A DNA stretch of 64,000 bases from Ochrobactrum sp. BTU1 (GCA_018798825.1 CP076356.1:248001-312000), one strand, 5' to 3'. Positions 1 to 9,274 are shown, numbered from the stretch's first letter. Notes: generated by a model from the letters alone, not told the origin. Numbers and translations: made by a program.

Positions 1-545
1 CTGAATGTTCGCATCATCACATCGCGGTAAATAGCGCCCTCCGGGCGCGCTTCTATAATACCGTTGCCATAATCGTGTTTCAGATCAAGAGCGGACAGAA
101 TATGATATGTATTAACAGGGCCAGTTGCCCGCTTCATAATCTGCCACGTGCTGAGTTCTTCCCAGCGCTTATCCGTTGCAGCAAGGCGTTCGCGACCACT
201 ACCTGGTGCTGCAGTACCAATCTTGCGCTTCGTCCCTGTGAAAAGTTCGCGTGCGCCCGGGTTTTCGTAAGACAAGCGTCGTGAAAGAGAGGCTAAGCGA
301 GCAGGAGCCACGTCCTTGATCTCATCTGCAAGCGTGTCGAAGGCGGATTCAGGTGGAAGGTTTATCCCGTCCCACTGGTCGAGAGCCGTAGCTGTTTTAG
401 GAAGTGCTGTTATCAACTCTGTATCGGAAAAGCTGCGCCACATCACCATACCAAGCGGCACAAGGAAGACGGCAATCATAAAGATCAACAAAGGGGCGAT
501 CAGGGCATAGCTACCGAAGCGCTCTCTGGAAAGATTTGTGGCCAT
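1..545 (-). CDS. ABC transporter permease, polyamine type (PotB-like), 3' end outside window
   Basis: The first 181 codons of an inner-membrane permease are visible; the rest lies beyond the left edge. The reading frame opens with ATG at 545 (MATNLSRERFGSYALIAPLL) and at once gives a long hydrophobic segment, then WRSFSD and a large soluble stretch of about 100 residues before the edge. An N-terminal membrane helix followed by a periplasmic loop fits spermidine/putrescine- or Fe-type permeases. It is the third gene of a minus-strand unit after an ATPase and a binding protein of the same transporter class, which supports the assignment. The substrate cannot be read from sequence. Confidence 0.75.
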   Translation of the reverse strand, partial: MATNLSRERFGSYALIAPLLIFMIAVFLVPLGMVMWRSFSDTELITALPKTATALDQWDGINLPPESAFDTLADEIKDVAPARLASLSRRLSYENPGARELFTGTKRKIGTAAPGSGRERLAATDKRWEELSTWQIMKRATGPVNTYHILSALDLKHDYGNGIIEARPEGAIYRDVMMRTF

Positions 546-665
546 GCTGGATCTCTCTGCTCAAGTACCGCGCGTTTCGACCGGATAAAATCGATCGAAA
601 CAGCGCAAATATCTGTCTAGTGCCGCCACTTTTATAAGACGGCCTCACACGTATTCGGATGCGAT

Positions 666-1709
666 CTAATTAGCCGACCAGGTCGTCCATTTGGCATTCA
701 GTGAATCAATGTTGTCGATCCAGAACGCATCGTCGATTTTTAGCACATTTGCGGCATTGTCCGGTGCAGTCGGCAGGTCGGCGAGAATTTTCTTGTCGAT
801 CAGGTCAAGTGCAGCCTTCGATGTTACACCAATTGGTTGATAGGATGGGATTTTTGCCTGATATTCGCCCTTCGACGCAAAATCGAGGAACTCATATGCC
901 GCATCCTTATTAGGGGAGTTTGCAAGAATAACCCAGCTGTCTGTTGTCTGGAGAGATTCGTTCCACACCAGTTTGAATGGCTTCTTATCAACATTGATCG
1001 CAGTGGTGACGCGACCATTATATGTCGATGTGGCAGCGACTTCGCCTGAGGCAAGTAACTGCATCGGCTGCGCGCCTGTTTTCCAGAAAACCAGATTAGG
1101 CTTGATACGATCAAGTGACTTGAAGGCACGGTCTACGCCTTCCGGTGTTTTAAGTGTTGCATAGACATCTGCAGGGGCAACACCGTCAGCCATTAACGCG
1201 ATTTCAAGGTTGCCTTTCGGACCCTGACGCAAGGCGCGCTTGCCTGGGAACTTTTCGAGATTGAAGAAATCTGCCCAGTTGGTCGGACCGTCTTTGAAGA
1301 CCGTAGTGTCATATGCGACCACGAAATTATAGATTGCGGAGCCTACGCCACATGGGCTGACTGCGCCTGCCACATAAGCGTCTTTTCCACCAGCACGATC
1401 AAAATCGATCTCCTCAAACAGGCCCTCTGAGCATCCAAGTTCCAGTTCTTCGGATTCAACCTGAACAACGTCCCAGCCGCCATCGCCGGCTTCGGACTTC
1501 GTGCGCAAAATACCAATACCACCGTCCCAGGAATCTTCGATCAGCTTTTTGCCCGTCTCCTTGGTGAACGGTTCAAAGATAGCCTTTCGCTGTGCGTCCT
1601 GAAAGGTGCCGCCCCATGATGTCACTGTGAGATCACGCGCGATGCTTACGCCCGGCAATCCTAAAACGATTGTCGCGGCAAGAAGGAATCTCCCATTTAT
1701 GAATGCCAT
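666..1709 (-). CDS. Periplasmic binding protein of a polyamine-type ABC importer (PotD-like)
   Basis: A 347-residue secreted solute-binding protein. Residues 1-24 form a signal peptide (MAFINGRFLLAATIVLGLPG, cleavage near SIARD). The mature part starts DLTVTSWGGTFQDAQRK, typical of the PotD/PotF-like binding proteins for spermidine, putrescine or related cations. It lies between the ATPase gene at 1802-2941 and the permease gene starting at 545, all on the minus strand, so the three form one importer operon. An unrelated aminotransferase is divergent from the operon. The ligand is inferred from the family only; other amines are possible. Confidence 0.85.
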   Translation of the reverse strand: MAFINGRFLLAATIVLGLPGVSIARDLTVTSWGGTFQDAQRKAIFEPFTKETGKKLIEDSWDGGIGILRTKSEAGDGGWDVVQVESEELELGCSEGLFEEIDFDRAGGKDAYVAGAVSPCGVGSAIYNFVVAYDTTVFKDGPTNWADFFNLEKFPGKRALRQGPKGNLEIALMADGVAPADVYATLKTPEGVDRAFKSLDRIKPNLVFWKTGAQPMQLLASGEVAATSTYNGRVTTAINVDKKPFKLVWNESLQTTDSWVILANSPNKDAAYEFLDFASKGEYQAKIPSYQPIGVTSKAALDLIDKKILADLPTAPDNAANVLKIDDAFWIDNIDSLNAKWTTWSAN

Positions 1710-1801
1710 TTTCGGTTCCCTTTATGATATTTACCAGAGCATGGTTTAAAGTTGAGGCGGCTTATATGCGCCCGGTAGTCTGTGTGTGGTGCAGTTGTCG
1801 A

Positions 1802-2941
1802 TTAAGGAATAATGACGGAGCTTTCTTCGGGGAATTGCAGTGCGACACGATCGCCGGGCTGCACTTTATCATTTCGTCCGGCAGAATTTTCTTTGACATG
1901 AATGACTTGTCCGGCGTCCGTGGTGATGTGAATGCGAAGATGATCGCCATGAAAAATAACCGAAGTTACCTGACCGTGCAGGCCGGTTTCAGAAGCGTGA
2001 ACGATCCGCACTTCCTCAGGGCGGCTGAAGATGGCGGCTGATTTCCCAATGGTGAGATTGCTAGATGCTATCCCGGAAAGGATCGCGCCATCCCGGGTTC
2101 TGACACTCGCACGGCCAGCCGCAATTTCCAGAACTTCGGCATCAACGAGATTGGCCTCACCGACAAAGCCCGCGACAAATCTGTCCGAGGGACGTCTGTA
2201 GATCACTTCGGGTGGCGCAATCTGTGCAATTTTTCCCTTATTAAATACTGCGATGCGGTCGGACATGGTGAGTGCTTCATCCTGATCGTGGGTGACATAC
2301 ACAAAGGTGACGCCAAGCCGAGCATGCAGTGACTTCAGCTCCATTTGCATGGTTTCACGCAACGCCTTATCGAGAGCACCAAGCGGCTCATCCATTAGTA
2401 CGATACGGGGTTCGTAAACCAGTGCGCGCGCAAGAGCGACGCGCTGTTGCTGGCCGCCAGACAGTTGCTGCGGTTTGCGCTCGCCAACGGAAGGAAGTTG
2501 AATGAGGTCGAGCATTCGTGTGACAAGCCGATCGCGCTCGGCCTTCGGTATTTTGCGTACAGCCAGAGGAAAGGCGAGATTCTCTGCCACGGTCATATGC
2601 GGGAACAAGGCATAGCTCTGAAAGACCACTCCCATGCCTCGATCATAGGGTGCGCGCCGCGTAACATTCTCGCCGTTAATATGGATGTCGCCAGAGTTCG
2701 GCTTTTCGAAACCGGCAAGCATCATCAGCGTGGTGGTCTTGCCCGAACCGCTCGGACCGAGAAGTGTCAGAAACTCGCCATTGTAAACGTCGAGATCAAG
2801 ATCGCTGATCGCTATGTAAGATCCATAATTCTTATTAACGTTGCGAAAGGTCGCGATAATCGACGGTGTAAAAGGCGTTGGATCGCTTCCAGCGGCTAAA
2901 TCCAAATTGTTGCTTCTCGTATGAGTTCCCAGGGCGACCAT
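1802..2941 (-). CDS. ABC transporter ATP-binding protein, polyamine type (PotA-like)
   Basis: A 379-residue ATPase that powers the importer encoded downstream on the same strand. Walker A GPSGSGKTT, signature LSGGQQQRVALARAL and Walker B IVLMDEPLGALD are intact, followed by the switch His region (THDQDEAL). The C-terminal third (about residue 270 onward) has the TOBE-like regulatory domain of the PotA/MalK class. The N-terminus carries about 30 extra residues before the nucleotide-binding core, so a later start is possible. It is the first gene of the operon and is divergent from the aminotransferase at 3322; palindromes at 2992 and 3089 lie in the shared control region. Confidence 0.9.
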   Translation of the reverse strand: MVALGTHTRSNNLDLAAGSDPTPFTPSIIATFRNVNKNYGSYIAISDLDLDVYNGEFLTLLGPSGSGKTTTLMMLAGFEKPNSGDIHINGENVTRRAPYDRGMGVVFQSYALFPHMTVAENLAFPLAVRKIPKAERDRLVTRMLDLIQLPSVGERKPQQLSGGQQQRVALARALVYEPRIVLMDEPLGALDKALRETMQMELKSLHARLGVTFVYVTHDQDEALTMSDRIAVFNKGKIAQIAPPEVIYRRPSDRFVAGFVGEANLVDAEVLEIAAGRASVRTRDGAILSGIASSNLTIGKSAAIFSRPEEVRIVHASETGLHGQVTSVIFHGDHLRIHITTDAGQVIHVKENSAGRNDKVQPGDRVALQFPEESSVIIP

Positions 2942-2991
2942 CCGTGCATTCCATCCCGTTACGTCGAAGACTTTCCACTTTATATGGAAAT

Positions 2992-3010
2992 AGTTTCATT
3001 CAGTGGTTCA
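2992..3010. promoter_or_regulatory. Degenerate operator copy (TTTCA-N5 half site)
   Basis: AGTTTCA-TTCAG-TGGTTCA. The left arm and spacer repeat exactly the 12-mer found in the perfect palindrome at 3089, while the right arm is decayed. It lies 51 bases upstream of the ATPase start codon on the minus strand. Regulator unknown. Confidence 0.35.
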
Positions 3011-3088
3011 TACAATTAATGCGTTGTCACGCTGTATGGGCTCAAAATTGGGACTATCCGCATTTTCATATCATTTTCCTGCATAAAG

Positions 3089-3107
3089 AATTTCATTCAG
3101 TGAAATT
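3089..3107. promoter_or_regulatory. Palindromic operator AATTTCA-N5-TGAAATT
   Basis: Perfect 7-base arms with a 5-base spacer. The same arms with the same spacing occur at 6542-6560, and a close relative lies at 6426-6444. The recurrence in three intergenic regions of neighbouring nitrogen-compound operons makes it a likely binding site for a shared repressor. No regulator gene is adjacent. Confidence 0.5.
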
Positions 3108-3321
3108 TCTCTAAAAGAAGTGCCTGCGTTTTGCAGGTTGGTATCGGAAGGCTCTTCGAGAGTATTTCCATTGCCCGATATTTTTGTCAGGTTCAGCTTG
3201 CAGTCAAAGATGGGACTAACTTTATTCTTGATAATGTTAACCCAAACCGATGACGTGTTCAATTGATTAATGTTCCGCAATACGGTACCGTGTTTCCTAT
3301 AACGGTACGGAGATGGTGATT

Positions 3322-4680
3322 ATGAAAAGCAATTCTGCCCGCGAACGCGACATTGAGGGGCATATGCATCCTCAGACAGATGCAAGGATTCATGAGGAAA
3401 TCGGCCCGATGCTGATCGAAAAAGGCGACGGCATCTACATTGTCGATTCTGAAGGAAATCGATACATCGAGGGCATGGCGGGTCTTTGGTGTGCATCATT
3501 GGGCTTCAGTGAGCGTCGTTTGGTGGAGGCTGCATATAAGCAGTCGCTCTCGCTGCCATACCAGCAGATCTTTGCACATCGCGGAAATCAGCCGACGGTT
3601 GATCTTGCGCATGCACTTCTGGCCAAGGCGCCGGGATCAATGTCGAAAGTGCTGTTTCAGTGTTCCGGTTCTGAAGCGGTGGATACTGCAATTAAGCTGG
3701 TGTGGTATTATCAGGCGGCATTGGGGCGTCCGGAAAAACGGAAGATCATATCCCGTCTGAAAAGCTATCATGGGACGACGATCGCCGCTGCCAGCTTGAC
3801 TGGTCTGCCAAATATGCACAAAGGATTTGGTATTCCGATTGATGGTTTCATCACGGTTACGGCACCACATGCATATCGCAACGCGAAGCCGGGTGAAAGT
3901 GACGAGGAATTTGCCTCCCGACTGGCTGCAGAGCTCGAAGAGACCATTCTTAGTGAGGGACCTGAGACAATCGGCGCGTTCTTTGCAGAACCTGTTATGG
4001 GTACCGGCGGTGTTCTTGTTCCACCTGCGACTTATTTTGAAAAAGTGCAGGCTGTCCTCAAGAAATATGATGTGTTGTTCGTTGCCGATGAGGTGATTTG
4101 CGGATTTGGTCGTACGGGCGAGTATTGGGGCTCCGATGCCATGGGTATCAAGCCGGATATGCTGACCTGTGCCAAGGGGCTTTCCTCGGCCTATTTCCCA
4201 ATTTCTGCACTGCTCATCTCCGATGAGATCTATCAGGTGATGGCTGACCGGACCCACGAGTTTGGTGGCTTTGGTCATGGCTTCACCTATGGGGGGCATC
4301 CGGTGGGTGCTGCGGTGGCGTTGGAAACCCTTAAAATCTATGAGGAGATGAATATAGCTGCCAAAGTGAAGGCGCTGGAGCCGCAATTTCTGGGAGGGTT
4401 GCGCCGTTTCGCTAATCACCCGATCGTTGGTGAAGCTCGTGGGATTGGGCTTATGGGCGCGCTAGAATTTGTTGCTGATAAGGCAACCAAGGCTCCTTTC
4501 GATCCGTCGCTGAAAATTGCGCAGCGTGTGTCGGACGCATTGCGTAAACGGGGAGTATTGTTGAGAGCGCTCGGCGATAGTCTCGTTTGCGCTCCGCCAC
4601 TCATCATCACGCCAGCCGAGATTGATGTTATTTTGAAGGCGCTTGGTGAATCATTGGATGAGGTTGCGTCGTCTCTTTAA
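3322..4680 (+). CDS. Class-III PLP aminotransferase (omega-amine type)
   Basis: A 452-residue cytoplasmic fold-type I PLP enzyme that moves an amino group from a terminal or omega amine to a keto acid. Family motifs are clear: cofactor-binding CSGSEAVDTAIKL, SYHGTT, the PLP aspartate in FVADEVICGFGRTG and the Schiff-base lysine in TCAKGLSSAYFP. The ATG at 3322 is chosen because GGAG (3309-3312) lies 9 bases upstream; the in-frame ATG at 3313 would leave no room for a ribosome site. It is divergent from a polyamine-type importer, so a polyamine or related amine is a reasonable substrate guess. A terminator follows. Confidence 0.88.
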   Translation: MKSNSARERDIEGHMHPQTDARIHEEIGPMLIEKGDGIYIVDSEGNRYIEGMAGLWCASLGFSERRLVEAAYKQSLSLPYQQIFAHRGNQPTVDLAHALLAKAPGSMSKVLFQCSGSEAVDTAIKLVWYYQAALGRPEKRKIISRLKSYHGTTIAAASLTGLPNMHKGFGIPIDGFITVTAPHAYRNAKPGESDEEFASRLAAELEETILSEGPETIGAFFAEPVMGTGGVLVPPATYFEKVQAVLKKYDVLFVADEVICGFGRTGEYWGSDAMGIKPDMLTCAKGLSSAYFPISALLISDEIYQVMADRTHEFGGFGHGFTYGGHPVGAAVALETLKIYEEMNIAAKVKALEPQFLGGLRRFANHPIVGEARGIGLMGALEFVADKATKAPFDPSLKIAQRVSDALRKRGVLLRALGDSLVCAPPLIITPAEIDVILKALGESLDEVASSL

Positions 4681-4702
4681 ATTATCTGTAAATGCCCAAT
4701 AA

Positions 4703-4729
4703 AGAGGAGCGCTTTTCGGCGCTCCTTTT
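4703..4729 (+). terminator. Rho-independent terminator after the aminotransferase
   Basis: GGAGCGC (4706-4712), loop TTTTCG, GCGCTCC (4719-4725), then TTTT. The preceding A-rich bases make it usable in both directions, and the amidohydrolase gene converges from the other side. Confidence 0.85.
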
Positions 4730-4774
4730 CGTTCGTACGACCATGCGCGAAAGCGCATGGTGCGCGGCTGCGAA

Positions 4775-6406
4775 TTAAGCCTGATAGACCTTTTTGCCTG
4801 CGAAATATGTAGCTTGAATGCTTACATCTTTGATCTCTGATGGTTCGATTTCAAAAATATCGCGGTCAAGAATTATAAAGTCAGCGCATTTTCCCGCTTC
4901 GATTGAACCGGTCTGATCGGAAAAACCGAGGCTCCTGGCGACGTTTATGGTGTAAAGCGGTAGTGCTTCATAGATCGTCAGAGCCTGTTCTGGTCGAAAG
5001 GTGCCGGGATAATTGTTGGAAGGGTCCTGACGTGTGATCAGTGCGGCCATTCCGGGCCATGGATTTGGGGATTGGGCAATGGCAGGCCAATCAGTACCGA
5101 CTGTGACATCGGCGCCTGACGTCAATATATCGCGTATCGACCAAGCATTGCTGCCTCGCTCTTCGCCCAGCAATCTGATGTTGGTTTCCAGTGTTATGTT
5201 AGGAAACCAGAGTGGCGGGCAGATGTCTGCAGCCACATTCAATGCCGCGAGGCGCGGAATGTCATTGCAGTCAATGTAGCTTAGATGCGCAATAGAATGC
5301 TGTGGGCCGTCTTTGCCATTGTTCTTGCGTACAATCTCAATGGCGTCCAGGGTGTCACGAATCGCCTGATCGCCGATCGCGTGCACTTTTACATGGATGC
5401 CCTGAGCATCTAGCGTTTCAATCTGCTTTGCCAGCGCTTCGACCTGAATCATCGAAGACACTAGTTCGCTCATACCACCATATGGTTTTGAAAATGCAGC
5501 TGTTAGCGATGCAGGTACACCATCCATGAAGAATTTTACATAATCGACCGCAATATGTGTTGAATTATACTGCGCGCGCTTTTCTACTGCTGGCTGACCT
5601 ATTCCATCTCTGGCCGGTGTAAGGATAGTGTCCATGGAAATATAGGTTGCTATCCAGGCGTTGAGTTCATTTTTCTCGTCAAGCGCCTTAAAGGTGCTCA
5701 TAATCACTTCTGATGTCAGGGCCTGGGCAAAACCAACCACTCCGTGTTTGTTGAAGAGCTTGGTTGCATGAAGGGCAGTCAGTCGGCGGTCATCCTCCGA
5801 CAATGTAGGGCTTGCTTCTTCAAGTAAGGAATACGCTGTTTCCAGAAAAAGCCCTGCTGGGCGGCCATCCGCGTAACGCACGATTGTTCCGCCAGCGACT
5901 GCACTATCTTCATTGATACCCGCAATTTTCATGGCGATAGAGTTTGCGAATGCCGTATGGTGGCTCAGGTCGTAAAGCACAGTTGGGTGACCCTGAGAGG
6001 CTTTATCCAGTCGTTCTAGCGACGACTCTTCCGCCAGCTGTGGTAACAGTTTTCCGGCGCTCCATCCTCCGCCTATTAGCCATTCGCCCGGCCTTTTATG
6101 GCGTACGGCATCGGAGACCGCCGCAATTATCCGATCAAAGTCATGAGATGGTGAAATCTCCAGCTCAAAAAGATCTGATCTTGCGCCTTCAAAGGCGTGG
6201 GCATGACCATCAATAAGCCCCGGCAGAATAACGGCGCCTTTCGCGTCGACTATCTTTGTAGACTGGCCAATATGCGGAGCAACGTCTTCGTTGCTACCGA
6301 TCGCTACAAATCGGCCCTCTGCAATAGCGAAGGCCGATGCCCATGGACGAAGTGCGTCCACGGTGTAGATTTTTGCATTCTTAACAATCGTATCTGCGAC
6401 ACTCAT
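4775..6406 (-). CDS. Metal-dependent amidohydrolase, YtcJ-like
   Basis: A 543-residue member of the amidohydrolase superfamily (YtcJ/ExoR-type, large form) that hydrolyses amide or similar bonds. Seen: N-terminal beta-sandwich start VKNAKIYTVDALRPW, metal-binding HxH in PGLIDGHAHAFEG, a later metal His in VHAIGDQAIRDTLDAIE and the metal Asp in VTVGTDWPA. ATG 6406 (MSVADTIVKNAK) is preferred over one 39 bases upstream because it matches the family N-terminus. No signal peptide. It is convergent with the aminotransferase and divergent from the binding protein at 6727, and has a TTTCA-N5-TGAAA site upstream. True substrate unknown. Confidence 0.85.
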   Translation of the reverse strand: MSVADTIVKNAKIYTVDALRPWASAFAIAEGRFVAIGSNEDVAPHIGQSTKIVDAKGAVILPGLIDGHAHAFEGARSDLFELEISPSHDFDRIIAAVSDAVRHKRPGEWLIGGGWSAGKLLPQLAEESSLERLDKASQGHPTVLYDLSHHTAFANSIAMKIAGINEDSAVAGGTIVRYADGRPAGLFLETAYSLLEEASPTLSEDDRRLTALHATKLFNKHGVVGFAQALTSEVIMSTFKALDEKNELNAWIATYISMDTILTPARDGIGQPAVEKRAQYNSTHIAVDYVKFFMDGVPASLTAAFSKPYGGMSELVSSMIQVEALAKQIETLDAQGIHVKVHAIGDQAIRDTLDAIEIVRKNNGKDGPQHSIAHLSYIDCNDIPRLAALNVAADICPPLWFPNITLETNIRLLGEERGSNAWSIRDILTSGADVTVGTDWPAIAQSPNPWPGMAALITRQDPSNNYPGTFRPEQALTIYEALPLYTINVARSLGFSDQTGSIEAGKCADFIILDRDIFEIEPSEIKDVSIQATYFAGKKVYQA

Positions 6407-6425
6407 TCTTGATCTAATTCCCCTG

Positions 6426-6444
6426 TATTTCAATGATTGAAACA
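6426..6444. promoter_or_regulatory. Operator-like palindrome before the amidohydrolase
   Basis: TATTTCA-ATGAT-TGAAACA, with arms TTTCA/TGAAA and the same 5-base spacer as the sites at 3089 and 6542. It sits 20 bases upstream of the amidohydrolase start on the minus strand, suited to repression. Confidence 0.45.
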
Positions 6445-6501
6445 AAGTTCCAAGGAAAGGCTATTTTTATAAGACATTCGTCAATAGCTCACATCAGATT
6501 G

Positions 6502-6521
6502 CCCATTATATGATAAATGGG
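6502..6521. repeat. Inverted repeat CCCATT-N8-AATGGG
   Basis: Six-base arms around ATATGATA in the middle of the divergent region between amidohydrolase and binding-protein genes. It could be an operator or a transcript hairpin; nothing further can be said. Confidence 0.3.
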
Positions 6522-6541
6522 TGATAGTATGGAGGCAGGAT

Positions 6542-6560
6542 AATTTCATTAGATGAAATT
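6542..6560. promoter_or_regulatory. Palindromic operator AATTTCA-N5-TGAAATT, second perfect copy
   Basis: Same 7-5-7 architecture and identical arms as the site at 3089-3107, here 167 bases upstream of the peptide-binding-protein gene at 6727. It shares the 320-base divergent region (6407-6726) with the copy at 6426. Confidence 0.5.
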
Positions 6561-6726
6561 CAGTAGCCAGCCCATCTTCAATATCTTCCTTGAATGTTGA
6601 CGAAGTCTATCAATTGTGTATCGTAATGACAAACGCTGTTTCGTATTGTGTTACATTTTTTGCTCCCTGTACCAACAGGCGCGCAAGCTTTGCAGCCGAA
6701 ACGGCCAAAACTAAAGGGAACGATTT

Positions 6727-8289
6727 ATGCTGTATTCTCGTCGCCAGTTTCTTGTTGCAGGTGCCGCCACTACTGCTGTTTTATACGGCGGGTTACCAAT
6801 TCCTGCGCATAGTGAAGCTTCGGGTGTCTTAAACATCGCTGTTTTCCCGGAGCCGACCTCGCTTGTTGCAGGTGTAGGCACAACGGGGCCATCCATGATG
6901 GTGATTGGCAATATTTATGACGGCTTGTTGCGGTATGATGAGAATCTACAACCTCTCCCAAACCTCGCGACCGAGTGGAGCATCAGCGATGATCACCTTA
7001 GTTATACGTTCAAGCTTAAAGAAGGTGTGAAGTGGCATGATGGTCAGCCGTTTACAGCGGAAGATGTTGTCTTCAGTGTCGACAAATATATGCGCACGCT
7101 CGGACCTCGGGTTCGGGTGGTTATGGCAAGTGTTGAGTCAATCAAGGCTGTCGATGACCTGACCGTTGAGTTTAAACTTAAACAGCCGTTCCCCGCTTTT
7201 ATCGGTATTTTTGATGTCAGTACCCTGCCAATCGTGCCAAAGCATCAGCTCGGTGGGGTCGATCTCAGCAAGCCTGTTCAGGTTCAGCCAATCGGTACGG
7301 GCGCGTTCAAATTCGTTGCTTGGGAAAGAGGGGCTTATATCCAGCTCGCTGCCAATGACGATTTTCACGAACCAGGCATGCCAAAAATCAAAAACATTTA
7401 TTGGCATATCATTCCGGATGCATCGTCACGGGCGGTAGCGTTTGAATCCGGAAAGGTCGATGTCCTGCCCGGTGGCACCATTGAATTTTTTGATGTAACG
7501 CGTCTGCAGGAAATGGATGGTGTAACGGTAACGACCAAGGGCTGGGAAAAGCTATGTCCGATCAGCTTTATGTGGATCAATCACCGCAATCCGGTTCTCG
7601 CTAATCTCAAGGTCAGACAGGCGTTAATGCATGCGATTAATCGCGATGCGCTGGCTCAAATTGTCTGGCAGGGGTTTGCTCAGCCTGCGACTGGACCATT
7701 CAGCCGTGGCACGGCTGGTTATACTGACCAGACGACAAATTATATCTTTGATACAGACAAGGCAAAAGCCCTCCTTGATGAAGCTGGATATAAAGGTGAG
7801 ACCATTCGTCTTCTACCGCTGCAATTTGGTGAAGTGTGGGTAAGAATGGCTGAAGCAGTCAGGCAAAACCTGCAACAGGCAGGCTTCAAGGTAGAGATGG
7901 TCAGTGCCGATGTTCCAACAACGCTGTCGCTGCAGTCGAATTGGGATTTCGATCTTGCTTTCACGCTGATCTATACCAATGGCGATCCAGCATTGGGGGT
8001 CTCCAGGAATTACGTTTCCAGCGAGATCAAGAAGGGGTCACCTTTCAATAATGTTGGCGGATATTCTAATGCACGTGTTGATGAATTATTTTCACTCGCC
8101 CGTGTAGAGGCAGATCCTGAAAAGCAGAAGCAGCTTTATGCTGAAGTGCAGAAGATATTGGTGGATGACGTCGCTGAGGCATGGTTGCTGGACCTGACCT
8201 ATCCAACTGTGTATCGAAGCAAAATCAACAGCCCGATCAATACCGGCCTTGGCATCAACGACAGTCTGGCCAGAGCCTCTATATCCTGA
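6727..8289 (+). CDS. Solute-binding protein family 5 (oligopeptide/dipeptide type), Tat-like signal
   Basis: A 520-residue periplasmic binding protein and first gene of a complete importer operon. The N-terminus has a twin-arginine-like motif (SRRQFLVAG) followed by a hydrophobic stretch and AHS cleavage region. The family-5 core is clear: LATEWSISDDHLSYTFKLKEGVKWHDG and VRQALMHAINRD. AAGGGAA (6715-6721) lies 5-6 bases before the ATG. Two permeases and a two-domain ATPase follow with overlapping starts. Family 5 includes binders of peptides, nickel, glutathione and sugars, so the ligand stays open; the neighbouring amidohydrolase suggests an amide-bonded compound. Confidence 0.88.
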   Translation: MLYSRRQFLVAGAATTAVLYGGLPIPAHSEASGVLNIAVFPEPTSLVAGVGTTGPSMMVIGNIYDGLLRYDENLQPLPNLATEWSISDDHLSYTFKLKEGVKWHDGQPFTAEDVVFSVDKYMRTLGPRVRVVMASVESIKAVDDLTVEFKLKQPFPAFIGIFDVSTLPIVPKHQLGGVDLSKPVQVQPIGTGAFKFVAWERGAYIQLAANDDFHEPGMPKIKNIYWHIIPDASSRAVAFESGKVDVLPGGTIEFFDVTRLQEMDGVTVTTKGWEKLCPISFMWINHRNPVLANLKVRQALMHAINRDALAQIVWQGFAQPATGPFSRGTAGYTDQTTNYIFDTDKAKALLDEAGYKGETIRLLPLQFGEVWVRMAEAVRQNLQQAGFKVEMVSADVPTTLSLQSNWDFDLAFTLIYTNGDPALGVSRNYVSSEIKKGSPFNNVGGYSNARVDELFSLARVEADPEKQKQLYAEVQKILVDDVAEAWLLDLTYPTVYRSKINSPINTGLGINDSLARASIS

Positions 8290-8302
8290 TCGGAAGTCTG
8301 AC

Positions 8303-9274
8303 ATGAAATTGTTTCAATTCGTTGCGCAAAGGTTGTTCCTTGGCGTTTTTACACTCGTCATCATCGCGATCATAAATTTTCTTCTCATCCGCGCGGCTCC
8401 CGGTGATCCTGCAACCGTCATGGCTGGAGAAGCCGGGGCGGCGGACGAAATATTCATGCAGCAGTTGCGCGAACGCTTCAGTCTGGATGAGCCAATTCTT
8501 GTTCAGCTATGGTCTTATCTTGTTAATCTCGCTCATCTCGATCTTGGGATGTCTTATCGACAAAACAAGCCTGTGCTTGAACTGATCCTGGACCGGCTTC
8601 CGGCAACATTGTTGTTGACCGGATCTGCATTCATACTTTCGATCGTGATCGGTATCATCATCGGTATGTTTATGAGTGCCAAAGTCGGTTCATGGAAAGA
8701 TACCGGCATGAGTGTTCTGGTGACCGTTTTCTATGCAACACCGGTTTATTGGCTCGCAATAGTATCGATATTGGTCTTCTCCGTCTGGAACCCATGGTTG
8801 CCCGCATTTGGTTACGAAACGATCGGTTCCGGTTATACGGGGCTGGCCAGAGCGGGTGATGTTGCAATGCACATGATTCAGCCGACCGTTGTGCTCGCAA
8901 CCTTCTATATTGCTATCTACGCCCGAATGACACGTGTAACGATGCTTGAAGTTGCGGGTCAAGATTTTGTGAAGACCGCCCGCGCAAAAGGCTTGTCGCA
9001 ATCTCGAATTTTACGCAGCCATGTTCTACGCAATGCACTATTGCCTGTTGTTACCCTTGCAGGTCTTCAGGCAGGGGCTATGGTTGGCGGGGCCGTTCTC
9101 ATCGAGACTGTATTTGCATGGCCAGGAATGGGGCGTTTGCTGTTTGAGGCGCTGACACAGCGCGATTACAGTCTTCTGCTTGGCACCTTCCTTGTGACAG
9201 CAGCGCTTGCGATCGTCTTCAACATTATTACCGACGTAATCTATACATTCGTCGATCCGAGGATCGAGCTATGA
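8303..9274 (+). CDS. ABC importer permease, DppB type
   Basis: A 323-residue inner-membrane subunit of the peptide-type importer. The ATG at 8303 (MKLFQFVAQRLFLGVFTLVI) is preceded by GGAAG and gives the usual DppB start, while the in-frame ATG at 8249 lies inside the upstream gene. About six membrane segments are visible. The cytoplasmic coupling loop reads DFVKTARAKGLSQSRILRSH, the EAA motif of this family, and the C-terminus ends in VDPRIEL as in DppB proteins. Its last four bases overlap the next permease start (ATGA). Confidence 0.9.
   Translation: MKLFQFVAQRLFLGVFTLVIIAIINFLLIRAAPGDPATVMAGEAGAADEIFMQQLRERFSLDEPILVQLWSYLVNLAHLDLGMSYRQNKPVLELILDRLPATLLLTGSAFILSIVIGIIIGMFMSAKVGSWKDTGMSVLVTVFYATPVYWLAIVSILVFSVWNPWLPAFGYETIGSGYTGLARAGDVAMHMIQPTVVLATFYIAIYARMTRVTMLEVAGQDFVKTARAKGLSQSRILRSHVLRNALLPVVTLAGLQAGAMVGGAVLIETVFAWPGMGRLLFEALTQRDYSLLLGTFLVTAALAIVFNIITDVIYTFVDPRIEL

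Larger units (their letters stand above)
2942..3321. promoter_or_regulatory. Divergent control region between importer operon and aminotransferase
   Basis: This 380-base gap must hold both promoters. It contains palindrome AATTTCA-TTCAG-TGAAATT (3089-3107), a degenerate copy at 2992-3010 that shares the 12-mer TTTCATTCAGTG, an inverted repeat CCTGC-GTTTT-GCAGG near 3123, and the palindrome ACGGTACCGT (3282-3291) with a further half copy ACGGTACGG just before the aminotransferase start. Confidence 0.5.

Noticed and set aside
3637..4419. 260-codon minus frame inside the aminotransferase gene
   Set aside because: Antisense shadow of a clear class-III aminotransferase; composition is unlike a protein.
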